Shown here one piece after another: positions 54,241 to 63,199 of a stretch of 64,000 nucleotides of DNA. The notes beneath the pieces were generated by a model. That model ran no database searches and had not been told where the DNA came from. It saw only the letters and a program-made list of their open reading frames with translations. Within the stretch, counting starts at the first letter, position 1. Each line of letters begins with the position of its first letter. Source of the stretch: Mucilaginibacter sp. PAMB04168 (GTDB taxonomy: Bacteria > Bacteroidota > Bacteroidia > Sphingobacteriales > Sphingobacteriaceae); NCBI RefSeq assembly GCF_039634365.2, contig NZ_CP155079.2, forward strand, positions 5,208,001-5,272,000, in the 5' to 3' direction. A program made the translations under genes and the position numbers.

Positions 54241-54885
54241 ATGGAAGACCTTAATAACGGGTTTTCGGCAGATGATAATCATCAGCCGAAAGATAATCCA
54301 CGGCGTGATTTTTTAAAGAAATCATCGCTCCTTACTGCCGTGGCCCTAACGCCCGGCGTAGCTGTAAAAGCTGCCGAAAATCATCTGGACGAAAAAGTTG
54401 CGGCTGTATTCGAAAAATTGCCGCTCAATATTACGGTGAACGGAATAGCACATAAAGTTTCTATAGAACCCCGCGTAACCCTCTTGGATTTGCTGCGCGA
54501 ACAACTGCACTTAACCGGTACCAAAAAAGGCTGTGATTACGGCCAGTGCGGTGCCTGCACTGTGCATGTTGATGGGCACCGGGTAAACTCCTGCCTTACG
54601 CTAGCCATGATGACTGACGGTAAAAAAGTAACCACCATTGAAGGCCTGGCTAAAGGCGATGAGTTGCACCCAATGCAGGAAGCTTTCATTAAGCACGATG
54701 GTTTCCAATGCGGTTACTGCACACCAGGGCAGATCATGTCTGCAGTGGCTTGCATCCGCGAGGGTCATGCCAACTCAGAAGGAGAAATCAGGGAATACAT
54801 GAGCGGTAACATTTGCCGTTGCGGCGCCTATCCGAACATTGTAAATGCTATACAGGAAGTGAAGAACGGAGGGCAGCAGGTATGA
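54241..54885 (+). CDS. 2Fe-2S subunit of a PaoABC-like oxidoreductase
   Basis: 214 residues. Twin-arginine type leader (PRRDFLKKSSLLTAVALTPG), then a plant-type [2Fe-2S] domain (CDYGQCGACTVHVDGHRVNSC) and a helical second cluster domain (CGYCTPGQIMSA, CRCGAYPN). It carries electrons from the molybdenum site. Overlaps the FAD gene by ATGA; the three genes form an operon. Confidence 0.88.
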   Translation: MEDLNNGFSADDNHQPKDNPRRDFLKKSSLLTAVALTPGVAVKAAENHLDEKVAAVFEKLPLNITVNGIAHKVSIEPRVTLLDLLREQLHLTGTKKGCDYGQCGACTVHVDGHRVNSCLTLAMMTDGKKVTTIEGLAKGDELHPMQEAFIKHDGFQCGYCTPGQIMSAVACIREGHANSEGEIREYMSGNICRCGAYPNIVNAIQEVKNGGQQV

Positions 54886-55862
54886 AGCAGTTTCAATACG
54901 TTCGCCCGTCCAGTCAGCAAAATGTACTGGCTGCCATAGCACAGCCCGGCACCAAAATAATTGCCGGCGGCAGTAACCTGGTGGATCTGATGAAGCACGG
55001 CGTTATGACGCCCGATAAGCTGGTGGATATTAACAGGCTGCCTTTGCGCAATATTAGCGACATTAAAGGTGGCTTACACATTGGCGCGCTGGCCCTTAAC
55101 AGCCAGGTAGCCGAAGATAAGCTGGTAAAATCCATGTTTCCATTATTATCACAGGCCTTAAATGCAGGCGCATCTGCACAGTTGCGTAACATGGCTACCG
55201 TGGGTGGCAATATGATGCAGCGCACCCGATGCCCATATTTTTATGATGTGGCCATGCCCTGCAACAAGCGCTCGCCGGGCACAGGCTGTGGTGCGCTGGA
55301 GGGCTTTAACCGCATGCACGCCATTTTTGGTTTTAGTGATAAGTGTATTGCCGTACACCCGTCAGATATGGCCGTGGCTATGGCTGCACTGGATGCAACT
55401 GTGCTTATACAAGGCCGTAAGGGTGCCCGCCGGTTAAAGTTTACCGATTTTCATCGCTTGCCGGGCAATACACCTGAACTGGATAATAACCTGGCTAAAG
55501 ATGAGCTGATTACAGGCGTAGAAATACCGGTTAATAATTTTGCCAATCACAGCTATTACCTTAAAGTTCGCGACCGGGCATCTTATGCTTTTGCACTGGT
55601 TTCGGTAGCCGCGGCGATGGATATACAGAATGGTATAATTAAAGATGCCCGCCTGGCTATGGGTGGCGTAGCACACAAGCCATGGCGCTTAACTGCTGCC
55701 GAGCAAGCTTTAAGAGGCAAACCCGCTACCGCGGCTACTTTTGAGCAGGCAGCACAAGTGGCCATGCAAGGCGCCAAATCATTTAAAGACAACGCCTTTA
55801 AATTAACAATGGCTCCGGCCACCATAACTGAAGCATTAAAACACGCAGCAGGATTGGTTTAG
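54882..55862 (+). CDS. FAD subunit of the PaoABC-like oxidoreductase
   Basis: 326 residues from MKQFQYVRPSSQQNVLAAI at 54882, set by the ATGA overlap. FAD binding through IIAGGSNLVDLMK and TVGGNMMQRTRCPYFYD. The Cys-rich insertion MPCNKRSPGTGC after it is the extra [4Fe-4S] loop also found in E. coli PaoB. Passes electrons to an acceptor in the periplasm. Confidence 0.87.
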   Translation: MKQFQYVRPSSQQNVLAAIAQPGTKIIAGGSNLVDLMKHGVMTPDKLVDINRLPLRNISDIKGGLHIGALALNSQVAEDKLVKSMFPLLSQALNAGASAQLRNMATVGGNMMQRTRCPYFYDVAMPCNKRSPGTGCGALEGFNRMHAIFGFSDKCIAVHPSDMAVAMAALDATVLIQGRKGARRLKFTDFHRLPGNTPELDNNLAKDELITGVEIPVNNFANHSYYLKVRDRASYAFALVSVAAAMDIQNGIIKDARLAMGGVAHKPWRLTAAEQALRGKPATAATFEQAAQVAMQGAKSFKDNAFKLTMAPATITEALKHAAGLV

Positions 55863-55994
55863 GTGATTGTGTGTTCTGATTTCTATGGTTTACGTAAGCT
55901 GTAGATGTAAGAGACTTAGAAACACATCATCCGTAACCAGAACACATAGCCTAAAAAGCCAAGCTTGCAACTCCGAAGCCAGAACCAAACTAAA

Positions 55995-58157
55995 ATGGAA
56001 AAAGAACTCCTCAATATACCCCCGTTTACCGAAGGCATTGACCGGGTAGACGGCCGCCTGAAAGTTACAGGAGCCGCTAAATATGCTGCCGAATTTGAGG
56101 TGCCGGGCATGAGCTATGCGGCTTTTACAACCAGCACCATAACTAAAGGCACTGTAAAAACCATAGACACCAGAGCTGCAGAACGTGCACCGGGCGTGCT
56201 AATGGTAATTACGCATTTAAATGCCCCCAAAATACCTGGTTATGAAACAGGTAAAGACCCCAGCAAGCCACCTACCGGCGGCGGACCGTTAAGATTTTTT
56301 GCGGATAACAGCATTAAATACAACGGCCAGCCTGTAGCCATGGTGATTGCAGATAGCTTTGAACGCGCTACGCACGCCGCCTCATTGGTAAAAGTAGATT
56401 ATGCCAAGGAAGCGCACCAAACCGATACTTCTAAAGTGTTAGATAAGGCCGCTACACCAAAAGGCCCCCGCTTTGCAGATTACAAACGCGGCAACCCTGA
56501 TGAATGGCAAAGTGCCCCGGTTAAAATCGAAACGGAATACATTCAGCCTATTGAGGTACATAACCCTATGGAACTGAGCGCCATTATTGCGCACTGGACA
56601 GCCGATGATAAGGTTACCGTGTATGATAAGACCCAGGGTGTAAAATCAACGCAAAACGCCGTAGCCCAAGCATTCAAATTGCCGCTTGATAACGTGCAGG
56701 TGATCGCCAAGTTTGTAGGCGGCGCATTTGGCAATGCCCTGCGTACCTGGCCGCATGAAATTGCAACCGTTATGGCTGCCCAAATGGTTAAACGGCCGGT
56801 TAAACTGGTTTTGCCTCGCGAAATGCAGTTTTATACCGTAGGCTACCGTCCTTATACCTGGCAAAAAGTAAGTCTTGGTGCAACTGCCGATGGTAAGCTT
56901 ACCGGCATAATTCATGAGGCACGGGCACAAACATCCAGCTTTGAGGAATTTACCGAGGGTACCGTAAACATGACCCGCTTTATGTATGCCTGTCCTAACG
57001 TAGGCACCATTTATAAAATTGTACCAGTTGATGTAAACACGCCTACCTGGATGCGCGGACCGGGTGAAGCTACCGGCGCTTTTGCACTAGAGTCGGCCAT
57101 TGATGAACTGGCTGATAAGCTGGGCATGGATCCTATTGAGTTTCGCGTACGCAACCACGCCGATACCGATCCCGAAAATGGTAAGCCGTTCAGCACCAAG
57201 TACCTAAAAGAAGCCTACCAGATGGGAGCCGATAAAATTGGCTGGCAAAACCGTAAAAATAAGCCACGGTCGGTACAGGAAGACGGCTGGCTGATTGGCT
57301 ATGGCATGGGTTCGGGTGTGTTTGGTGCAGGCCGCGGCCGTGCAACCGTAAAGGCCACTATGCTGGCTAATGGCACCTTATTACTGCAAACCGCCGTAAC
57401 CGATATAGGTGTAGGTACCGGCACCGCCATGACGCAGATTGCATCGGAAGTGTTTACCACTGTTCCGGTTAACAAGATCAAGTTCGAGCTGGGCGATTCC
57501 TCCCTGCCACCATCACCAACACAAGGTGGATCTATGATAACCTCAACGGTAGGTTCGGCCGTGCATGAAGCTTGTTTGGCGCTTAAGGAAAAGTTTCAAC
57601 AACTAATAGGCAACGGCGGTACCGATAAGCCCGATTATGCCCAGGTACTGAAGGATAAAAACATGCCGCAGCTGGATGTAACTATAACCTCATCAGGTAC
57701 ATCCGAAATGCGCAATTTCTCGAGCTACTCTTACTCGGTACATTTTGTGCAGGTAAAGGTACACCCTACTACCGGTGTGGTGCGCATTAACAAAGTGGTT
57801 TCTGTTGCCGATTCGGGCCATATTGTGAGCCCTAAAACAGCCCGCAGCCAAATAGTGGGTGGCGCCATTGGTGGTATTGGGATGGCCCTGATGGAAGAAG
57901 GGGTAATTGATCATCGCTTTGGCCGGTACGTAAATGCCGACCTGGCCGGTTACCACGTACCTGTACACGCCGATATACCGCAAATTGATGCACTTTTTGT
58001 AAATAAGCCCGATTACAAGGTAAACCCTATGGGTGCCAAAGGCATGGGCGAGATAGCACTGATCGGCATGTCGGCCGCAGTAGCCAATGCCGTTTACAAT
58101 GCCACCGGCAAACGCATTCGCGAGCTACCTATTACGCCTGATAAGGTGATGGGATAA
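55995..58157 (+). CDS. Molybdopterin subunit of the PaoABC-like oxidoreductase
   Basis: 720 residues from MEKELLNIPPFTEGIDRVDG at 55995 (133-nt gap after the FAD gene). Xanthine oxidase family motifs: VGGAFGNALRTWPHE, RGPGEATGAFALES, GVGTGTAMTQIA, and MGAKGMGEIALIG with the catalytic Glu. Oxidises aldehydes or heterocycles in the periplasm together with the two subunits upstream. No own Tat signal, so it is probably carried across with the first subunit. Confidence 0.87.
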   Translation: MEKELLNIPPFTEGIDRVDGRLKVTGAAKYAAEFEVPGMSYAAFTTSTITKGTVKTIDTRAAERAPGVLMVITHLNAPKIPGYETGKDPSKPPTGGGPLRFFADNSIKYNGQPVAMVIADSFERATHAASLVKVDYAKEAHQTDTSKVLDKAATPKGPRFADYKRGNPDEWQSAPVKIETEYIQPIEVHNPMELSAIIAHWTADDKVTVYDKTQGVKSTQNAVAQAFKLPLDNVQVIAKFVGGAFGNALRTWPHEIATVMAAQMVKRPVKLVLPREMQFYTVGYRPYTWQKVSLGATADGKLTGIIHEARAQTSSFEEFTEGTVNMTRFMYACPNVGTIYKIVPVDVNTPTWMRGPGEATGAFALESAIDELADKLGMDPIEFRVRNHADTDPENGKPFSTKYLKEAYQMGADKIGWQNRKNKPRSVQEDGWLIGYGMGSGVFGAGRGRATVKATMLANGTLLLQTAVTDIGVGTGTAMTQIASEVFTTVPVNKIKFELGDSSLPPSPTQGGSMITSTVGSAVHEACLALKEKFQQLIGNGGTDKPDYAQVLKDKNMPQLDVTITSSGTSEMRNFSSYSYSVHFVQVKVHPTTGVVRINKVVSVADSGHIVSPKTARSQIVGGAIGGIGMALMEEGVIDHRFGRYVNADLAGYHVPVHADIPQIDALFVNKPDYKVNPMGAKGMGEIALIGMSAAVANAVYNATGKRIRELPITPDKVMG

Positions 58158-58180
58158 GTTGTGAGTTGTTCTATTAATGA

Positions 58181-58265
58181 TGTCATCCCGAACGGCAGTG
58201 AGAGATCTTTTCAAACGTTAATCGCATGGAAAGGATTTCCCGCTCCCGCCCGGAATGACATTTTT
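58181..58265. repeat. Dispersed palindromic element, copy A
   Basis: Arms GTCATCCCGAACGGC and CCGGAATGACAT in opposite orientation flank an internal region with GAGATCTTTTC and GGAAAGGATTTC. A related copy lies at 61203-61291. Such short elements lie between genes in many Sphingobacteria. Confidence 0.6.
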
Positions 58266-58280
58266 ATTTTATCTTGTTCC

Positions 58281-58418
58281 ATGCAAACACGCAGAAATTA
58301 CATAGCAATTGGCTTGATTATAGGCGTGGCCATAGGCATTGCTACCCGAAAACTGGCTATTGGTATTTGTATAGGCCTGGCCGTTGGTTTTTTATTAAAT
58401 GGTTTGCAGAACCGGTAG
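58281..58418 (+). CDS. 45-residue membrane protein
   Basis: From the ATG at 58281: MQTRRNYIAIGLIIGVAIGI then a second hydrophobic stretch. Two short membrane helices with GxxxG-type spacing. The longer frame upstream runs through the repeat element and is not used. Role unknown. Confidence 0.45.
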   Translation: MQTRRNYIAIGLIIGVAIGIATRKLAIGICIGLAVGFLLNGLQNR

Positions 58419-58543
58419 AAGGATGAGTAGCTAAAGTCAGTAAGAATTAGGGATAAAAGGTTCACACAATTGGAACACTTCGTAATTAAAATTGGGGCAG
58501 TTTAAGCGAAGGTACTAAACCGGTAGAAGGACAGTCAGTGCTT

Positions 58544-59077
58544 TTAACTAATCAGCCGGTATATATCTCTCAGGTTGCGACCCAGTTCTTTATAATCCAG
58601 CCCGTAACCTACCACAAATTCGTTATCAATTTCAAAGCCTACGTAGCGTAACTCTTCAATTGATATTTCGAGCTTACCGGGTTTGAGCAGGAGGGAACAA
58701 ACACGTATAGAAGCCGGGGCGTTCAGCTTTAACTTTTCAATTAAATAGCTCAGGGTATTGCCGGTATCCACAATGTCTTCCACAATGATGATGTGCCGGC
58801 CGCTAATATCAACACTCAGGTCAATATCCTCGCGTATTTTGCGGGTTGTGCTGGTGCCACCATAATAAGAAGCCAGTTTGGTAAAAGTTACCTCACAGGG
58901 TATGGTAATCTGCTTAATTAAATCGGCCACAAACAGAAAGCTGCCATTCAGTACACCAATGAAGATAGGGGTACGGCCGGCATACTCTGTGTTAAGCTGT
59001 TCGCCCAGTAAATTAATGCGTTTGGCTATAGCTTCTTCTTCAATCAGCGGCTCGAATGTCAGGTCGTCAATCTTCAT
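58544..59077 (-). CDS. hpt: Hypoxanthine phosphoribosyltransferase
   Basis: 177 residues from the ATG at 59077 (a GTG two codons earlier is in frame). PRPP loop IIIVEDIVDTGNTLSYL near residue 98, ISGRH before it, and VGYGLDYKELGRN near 155. Salvages hypoxanthine and guanine to nucleotides. Confidence 0.9.
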   Translation of the reverse strand: MKIDDLTFEPLIEEEAIAKRINLLGEQLNTEYAGRTPIFIGVLNGSFLFVADLIKQITIPCEVTFTKLASYYGGTSTTRKIREDIDLSVDISGRHIIIVEDIVDTGNTLSYLIEKLKLNAPASIRVCSLLLKPGKLEISIEELRYVGFEIDNEFVVGYGLDYKELGRNLRDIYRLIS

Positions 59078-59154
59078 GGTCACTCGTCTATTTTCTTTAC
59101 AATTATACGTATTACTTGACTTAATCCTGTCACAGCAAAAGATATAATTTAGCG

Positions 59155-59162
59155 TATCTTTG
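59155..59162 (+). promoter_or_regulatory. -7 box TATCTTTG of the M16 gene
   Basis: Exact TAnnTTTG ending 7 nt before the ATG at 59170. Confidence 0.5.
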
Positions 59163-59169
59163 CCGTTTC

Positions 59170-60402
59170 ATGATAGATTATCAGGTACATACCCTACCAA
59201 ACGGTATCCGCTTATTATACAAGCATGCCGCAACTAATATAACCCATACCTGCTTTGTTATAAATGCCGGCGCGCGCGATGAGCAGCCGCACAAAGATGG
59301 CCTGGCGCATTTTATTGAGCATCTGTTATTTAAGCAAACCGAGCGCCGCAACACCAACCAGATATTAAACCGGCTGGAGCTGGTAGGGGCCGACCTGAAC
59401 GCCTATACCACCAAAGAGTACACCTGCATACACGCCTCCCTGCGCAAACAGCACCTGGAGCGCACACTGGATTTATTTGAAGATATTATCTTCCACTCCA
59501 CCTTTCCTGAAGAGGAACTGATAAAAGAACGCAGCGTAATACTAGACGAGATTGCCTCATACCAGGACCAGCCCGAGGAAGCCATTCAGGATGATTTTGA
59601 GGGCATGCTGTTTAAAGGGCATGCTTTAAGTAATAACATTTTAGGTACCGAGGAATCGGTTAACCAATTAAACCGTGAAGATATTGCCGGGTTTATAGCC
59701 AGCACCTATAACACCCACGAAATGGTGTTTGCCGTAATTGGCGATTATGATTTTAACAAACTCATTAAACTTGCCGAAAAGTACCTCGGGGTTGTGCCTG
59801 CCAACACATCGGCCAAGGTTCGGCAAAAGCCGGGTAAACCTAAGGGTGAGCTGCTGCGTTTTCAAAAGCCTATTTCGCAAACCCATGGCGTTATTGGTAG
59901 TTTGGCTTATGATTCGGCCCACCAGCACAAAAGCGGCTTACTACTGGTAAACAATTTGCTGGGTGGCATGGGCATGAGCAGCCGCCTTAACCTCGAAATC
60001 AGGGAAAAGCATGGCATCGCTTACACCATCGAATCGAACTATACACCTTTAACCGATACCGGTATATTTTCAATTTATTTTGGCACCGATGAGGAAAAGG
60101 CCGCTAAGGCCATGAAACTTATCCACAAGGAACTCAAAAAGCTTCGTGATAACAAACTGGGAGCCTTACAACTGCACCAGGCCAAGCAAAAGTTTATAGG
60201 CCAGATTGCACTGGCCGAAGAAAACCGCCTGAGCCTCATCATCTCCATGGCCAAAAGCCTGGTCGATTTTAACTGTATCGATACCTTGCAGCAAGTATTT
60301 GACAAGATAAACATAGTTACAGCCGAGCAGATTCTGGAAATTACCAACGAGGTGTTTGATGAAGCAAGCCTGTTAACCCTGCTGTTCGAGCCTAAAGATT
60401 AA
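59170..60402 (+). CDS. M16-family zinc peptidase
   Basis: 410 residues. Zinc motif HFIEHLLF (HxxEH) near residue 47, the more distal Glu in EERSVILDEIASYQD region, and the C-terminal half with GGMGMSSRLNLEIREK. The length is that of the mitochondrial-processing-peptidase-like subfamily (PqqL/YmxG type). Cytoplasmic. Confidence 0.88.
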   Translation: MIDYQVHTLPNGIRLLYKHAATNITHTCFVINAGARDEQPHKDGLAHFIEHLLFKQTERRNTNQILNRLELVGADLNAYTTKEYTCIHASLRKQHLERTLDLFEDIIFHSTFPEEELIKERSVILDEIASYQDQPEEAIQDDFEGMLFKGHALSNNILGTEESVNQLNREDIAGFIASTYNTHEMVFAVIGDYDFNKLIKLAEKYLGVVPANTSAKVRQKPGKPKGELLRFQKPISQTHGVIGSLAYDSAHQHKSGLLLVNNLLGGMGMSSRLNLEIREKHGIAYTIESNYTPLTDTGIFSIYFGTDEEKAAKAMKLIHKELKKLRDNKLGALQLHQAKQKFIGQIALAEENRLSLIISMAKSLVDFNCIDTLQQVFDKINIVTAEQILEITNEVFDEASLLTLLFEPKD

Positions 60403-60595
60403 GCTTAATAACATTAGCCGCTTCTAACAAGCAAACTATAGTTGCGCTTGTGTTGGCACAAAGTGTATTGGTTTTAGGCGCAGTGCACTATACGTTCAAC
60501 AATTAAGGCGGCGGCCAAATTGCTCCTATTGTTGAAATGACACGATGTTAATCATTTATCAAATTAGTAAATTTTCTATCACAAGCATAAATCTG

Positions 60596-60603
60596 TAATT
60601 TTG
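60596..60603 (+). promoter_or_regulatory. -7 box TAATTTTG of def
   Basis: Exact TAnnTTTG ending 4 nt before the ATG at 60608. Confidence 0.5.
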
Positions 60604-60607
60604 CAGC

Positions 60608-61180
60608 ATGAAATTGCCTATTGTAGCTTACGGGGATCCGGTATTGAGAAAAAAAGCCACTGATTTTGAGACAGAAGAAATAGCTGGCTTAAAACAGCTG
60701 GTTGCTGACATGTATGAAACTATGTATGCCGCCCGTGGCGTGGGTTTGGCTGCACCCCAGGTAGGCTTATCAAAGCGTTTATTCGTAGTTGACGCTACCC
60801 CTTTTGATGATGAGGAGCCCGAATTAAAGGATTTTAAAAAGGCATTCATCAACCCGCAAATACTGGAAGAAACAGGCGAAGAATGGGCCTTTAATGAAGG
60901 TTGCCTGAGCATACCCGACGTGCGCGAAGACGTTTACCGCCAGCCGGTTGTACGCCTTTCCTATTATAATGAGGACATGCAACAACATGAGGAAACCTTT
61001 AAAGGTATGGCGGCGCGCATTATACAACACGAGTACGATCATATTGAAGGTAAACTATTTACAGACAAACTAAGCCCGCTGCGCAAACGCCTGCTCGAAA
61101 AACGCCTCGGTGATATTTCGAGAGGGATAGTGAAGGTGGATTATAAAATGAAATTTCCGGCGGCTAAAAAAGGCCGGTAA
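60608..61180 (+). CDS. def: Peptide deformylase
   Basis: 190 residues with the three deformylase motifs: GVGLAAPQVG near residue 44, EGCLSIPDV near 97 with the Cys ligand, QHEYDHIEG near 140 with HExxH. Removes the formyl group from new proteins. Normal length, single copy in the window. Confidence 0.93.
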   Translation: MKLPIVAYGDPVLRKKATDFETEEIAGLKQLVADMYETMYAARGVGLAAPQVGLSKRLFVVDATPFDDEEPELKDFKKAFINPQILEETGEEWAFNEGCLSIPDVREDVYRQPVVRLSYYNEDMQQHEETFKGMAARIIQHEYDHIEGKLFTDKLSPLRKRLLEKRLGDISRGIVKVDYKMKFPAAKKGR

Positions 61181-61202
61181 GCCCCGGTGCTTTAAAAACT
61201 CG

Positions 61203-61291
61203 TGTCATTTCTAGTGATAATGAAAAATCTTTTCTATGCAACAAACTTGTACTTCGGAAAGGATCGCTCACTATCATTCGGGATGACATTG
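61203..61291. repeat. Dispersed palindromic element, copy B
   Basis: Arms TGTCATTTCTAGTGATAATG and CATTCGGGATGACAT enclose AAAATCTTTTC and GGAAAGGATCGCTC, related to copy A at 58181. Weak coding potential, placed between def and the CsaA-like gene. Confidence 0.55.
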
Positions 61292-61359
61292 TTGTTTATA
61301 CCTAAAAAGACGCCTTGCAATAGATCAATCGGTGTTCATAACTCTGTATCCTAATCATC

Positions 61360-61367
61360 TATATTTG
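61360..61367 (+). promoter_or_regulatory. -7 box TATATTTG of the CsaA-like gene
   Basis: Exact TAnnTTTG ending 4 nt before the ATG at 61372. Confidence 0.5.
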
Positions 61368-61371
61368 CCCC

Positions 61372-61707
61372 ATGCAAACCATCACCTGGAACGATTTTGA
61401 AAAGGTTGAGCTCCGTGCAGGCACTATTTTAGAAGTGCATGACTTTCCACAGGCACGCAAGCCGGCGTACAAATTAAAGGTTGATTTTGGTCCGCTTGGC
61501 ACTAAATGGTCGAGCGCACAGATCACTAAACATTATACTAAAGAAGAATTGATAGGCCGCCAGATATTAGGCGTAGTTAATTTTCCCGAAAAACAGATAG
61601 CAAACTTTATGTCGCAATTTTTGGTTACCGGGTTAGCCGATCACAATGGCGATATTGTTTTAACCACCGTTGAAAGGCCAGTACCCAACGGCAGCAAACT
61701 GATTTAA
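61372..61707 (+). CDS. csaA: CsaA-like tRNA-binding protein
   Basis: 111 residues, one OB fold of the tRNA_bind type: VELRAGTILEVHDFPQARKP at the start, FPEKQIANFMSQFLVTG and the closing PNGSKL. Related to the C-terminal domain of MetRS and to CsaA, a chaperone-like protein. The stop overlaps the start of the deaminase gene (TAATG). Confidence 0.87.
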   Translation: MQTITWNDFEKVELRAGTILEVHDFPQARKPAYKLKVDFGPLGTKWSSAQITKHYTKEELIGRQILGVVNFPEKQIANFMSQFLVTGLADHNGDIVLTTVERPVPNGSKLI

Positions 61708-62183
61708 TGCGATTTATAAGTTTTGATAACGAAAGTTCGGTTTCGCCCGATGAATTTTTCATGAACGAGGCCCTGCGCGAGGCCAGGCTTGCCTATAGCG
61801 AAGATGAAATTCCAATTGGCGCTATTGTAACCTGCCAGGGTAAGATTATTGGCAGGGGGCATAACCTTACCGAGCGCCTTAACGATGTATCGGCCCACGC
61901 CGAAATGCAGGCTCTTACTGCGGCTGCCAACTATTTAGGAGGTAAGTACTTAAAAGACTGCACGCTATATGTTACTATGGAGCCCTGTGTAATGTGTGCC
62001 GGAGCATCGTATTGGTTCCAAATAGGTAAAATTGTATTTGGCGCTTATGATACGCGGCTGGGCTTTGGTCGTTTAAATCAAAAAATCACGCATCCCAAAA
62101 CCCTTGTTACCGGCGGCATACGCGAAAATGAATGTGCCGAGCTGGTTAGGGAATTCTTCAGGAGCAAACGCAGCAAAACTTAA
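61707..62183 (+). CDS. Nucleoside deaminase, TadA-like
   Basis: 158 residues: HAEMQALTAAANYLGG (zinc His and catalytic Glu) and MEPCVMCAGA (zinc Cys pair) near residue 92. Fits tRNA adenosine deaminase TadA, which makes inosine at position 34 of tRNA-Arg; guanine deaminase cannot be excluded from sequence. Coupled to the CsaA-like gene. Confidence 0.87.
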   Translation: MRFISFDNESSVSPDEFFMNEALREARLAYSEDEIPIGAIVTCQGKIIGRGHNLTERLNDVSAHAEMQALTAAANYLGGKYLKDCTLYVTMEPCVMCAGASYWFQIGKIVFGAYDTRLGFGRLNQKITHPKTLVTGGIRENECAELVREFFRSKRSKT

Positions 62184-62216
62184 CAATAATCTGAACAAAT
62201 ATGTGGGTCAACCCTT

Positions 62217-62224
62217 TATATTTG
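62217..62224 (+). promoter_or_regulatory. -7 box TATATTTG of the superoxide dismutase gene
   Basis: Exact TAnnTTTG, 37 nt before the ATG at 62262, giving a normal ~30 nt leader. Confidence 0.55.
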
Positions 62225-62261
62225 TGGAGATACATCTTATTTAACCTTAAAAATTAGTCAT

Positions 62262-62876
62262 ATGGCATTTGAATTACCAGCGTTACCATACGCTACCGAC
62301 GCACTGGAACCGCACATTGATAAAGCTACTATGGAAATTCACCATGGCAAGCACCACCAGGCTTATGTTACCAACTTAAATAAAGCTTTGGAAGGCAAAC
62401 CTGAGGCAACCAGCAGCATCGAAGAAATTGTTAAGCACATTTCTAAATTCCCGCCTGCTGTACGTAACAATGGTGGTGGCCATTACAACCATACTTTATT
62501 CTGGACTTTATTATCACCAAACGGTGGTGGCGAGCCAACCGGCGAACTGGCTGATGCTATTAAAAGCACTTTCGGCTCGTTTGATGAACTGAAAACCAAA
62601 ATGAACGAAGCTGGTGCAACCCGTTTTGGTTCAGGCTGGGCATGGTTAGTAGTTACTGCCGATAAAAAACTGGCTGTAACCTCAACACCTAACCAAGACA
62701 ACCCATTAATGGACCTGCCCGAAATTGCGGTTAAAGGCACGCCAATTTTAGGTATCGACGTTTGGGAACACGCTTACTATCTGAAATACCAGAACAAGCG
62801 CCCGGATTACTTAGCAGCTATCTGGAACGTAATTAACTGGAACCACGTTGCTGAGCTTTACAAAAAAGCAAAGTAA
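62262..62876 (+). CDS. Superoxide dismutase, Fe/Mn family
   Basis: 204 residues: metal ligands in EIHHGKHHQAYV (His), GGHYNHTLFW (His), and GIDVWEHAYYLKYQNKRPDY (Asp and His). Fe or Mn preference cannot be read with certainty; the GGG and Gln/His positions leave it open. Removes superoxide in the cytoplasm. Followed by a strong terminator. Confidence 0.9.
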   Translation: MAFELPALPYATDALEPHIDKATMEIHHGKHHQAYVTNLNKALEGKPEATSSIEEIVKHISKFPPAVRNNGGGHYNHTLFWTLLSPNGGGEPTGELADAIKSTFGSFDELKTKMNEAGATRFGSGWAWLVVTADKKLAVTSTPNQDNPLMDLPEIAVKGTPILGIDVWEHAYYLKYQNKRPDYLAAIWNVINWNHVAELYKKAK

Positions 62877-62968
62877 GGATCAGAATTTAAGAAGCAAGAG
62901 CCAAAGCATTGTTATTGTGAGGACAAAGCAATGCGAAGGCTAGAACTTTAAGCTTCGGCTCAATAGAA

Positions 62969-63003
62969 AAAAGCGGCAGGATAAACAATCCTGCCGCTTT
63001 TGC
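62969..63003 (+). terminator. Terminator of the superoxide dismutase gene
   Basis: GCGGCAGGAT and ATCCTGCCGC form a perfect 10-bp stem (62973-62982 with 62988-62997), loop AAACA, and a T-run follows. Confidence 0.85.
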
Positions 63004-63016
63004 TATTAATTAAGGT

Positions 63017-63190
63017 ATGAAAAAGCTTGTTTTCCCTACCTTGTTTTCTATGCTGCTGTTTTTAAGCAGCTGTGAAATTGTGGGCGGCATATTTAAAGCC
63101 GGCTTCTACGTGGGCGTTAGTATCGTTGTACTCATCGTCATATTAATTATTTATCTCATTCTTAAATTTCGTGGCGGCAGCAACCGCTAA
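63017..63190 (+). CDS. 57-residue small lipoprotein-like membrane protein
   Basis: MKKLVFPTLFSMLLFLSSCE ends in a lipobox-like LSSC; a second hydrophobic stretch VSIVVLIVILIIYLILK follows and a basic end FRGGSNR. Possibly a lipoprotein with a membrane helix. It begins 14 nt after the terminator of sod and ends 9 nt before the next gene. Unknown role. Confidence 0.6.
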   Translation: MKKLVFPTLFSMLLFLSSCEIVGGIFKAGFYVGVSIVVLIVILIIYLILKFRGGSNR

Positions 63191-63199
63191 ATTCTACAT

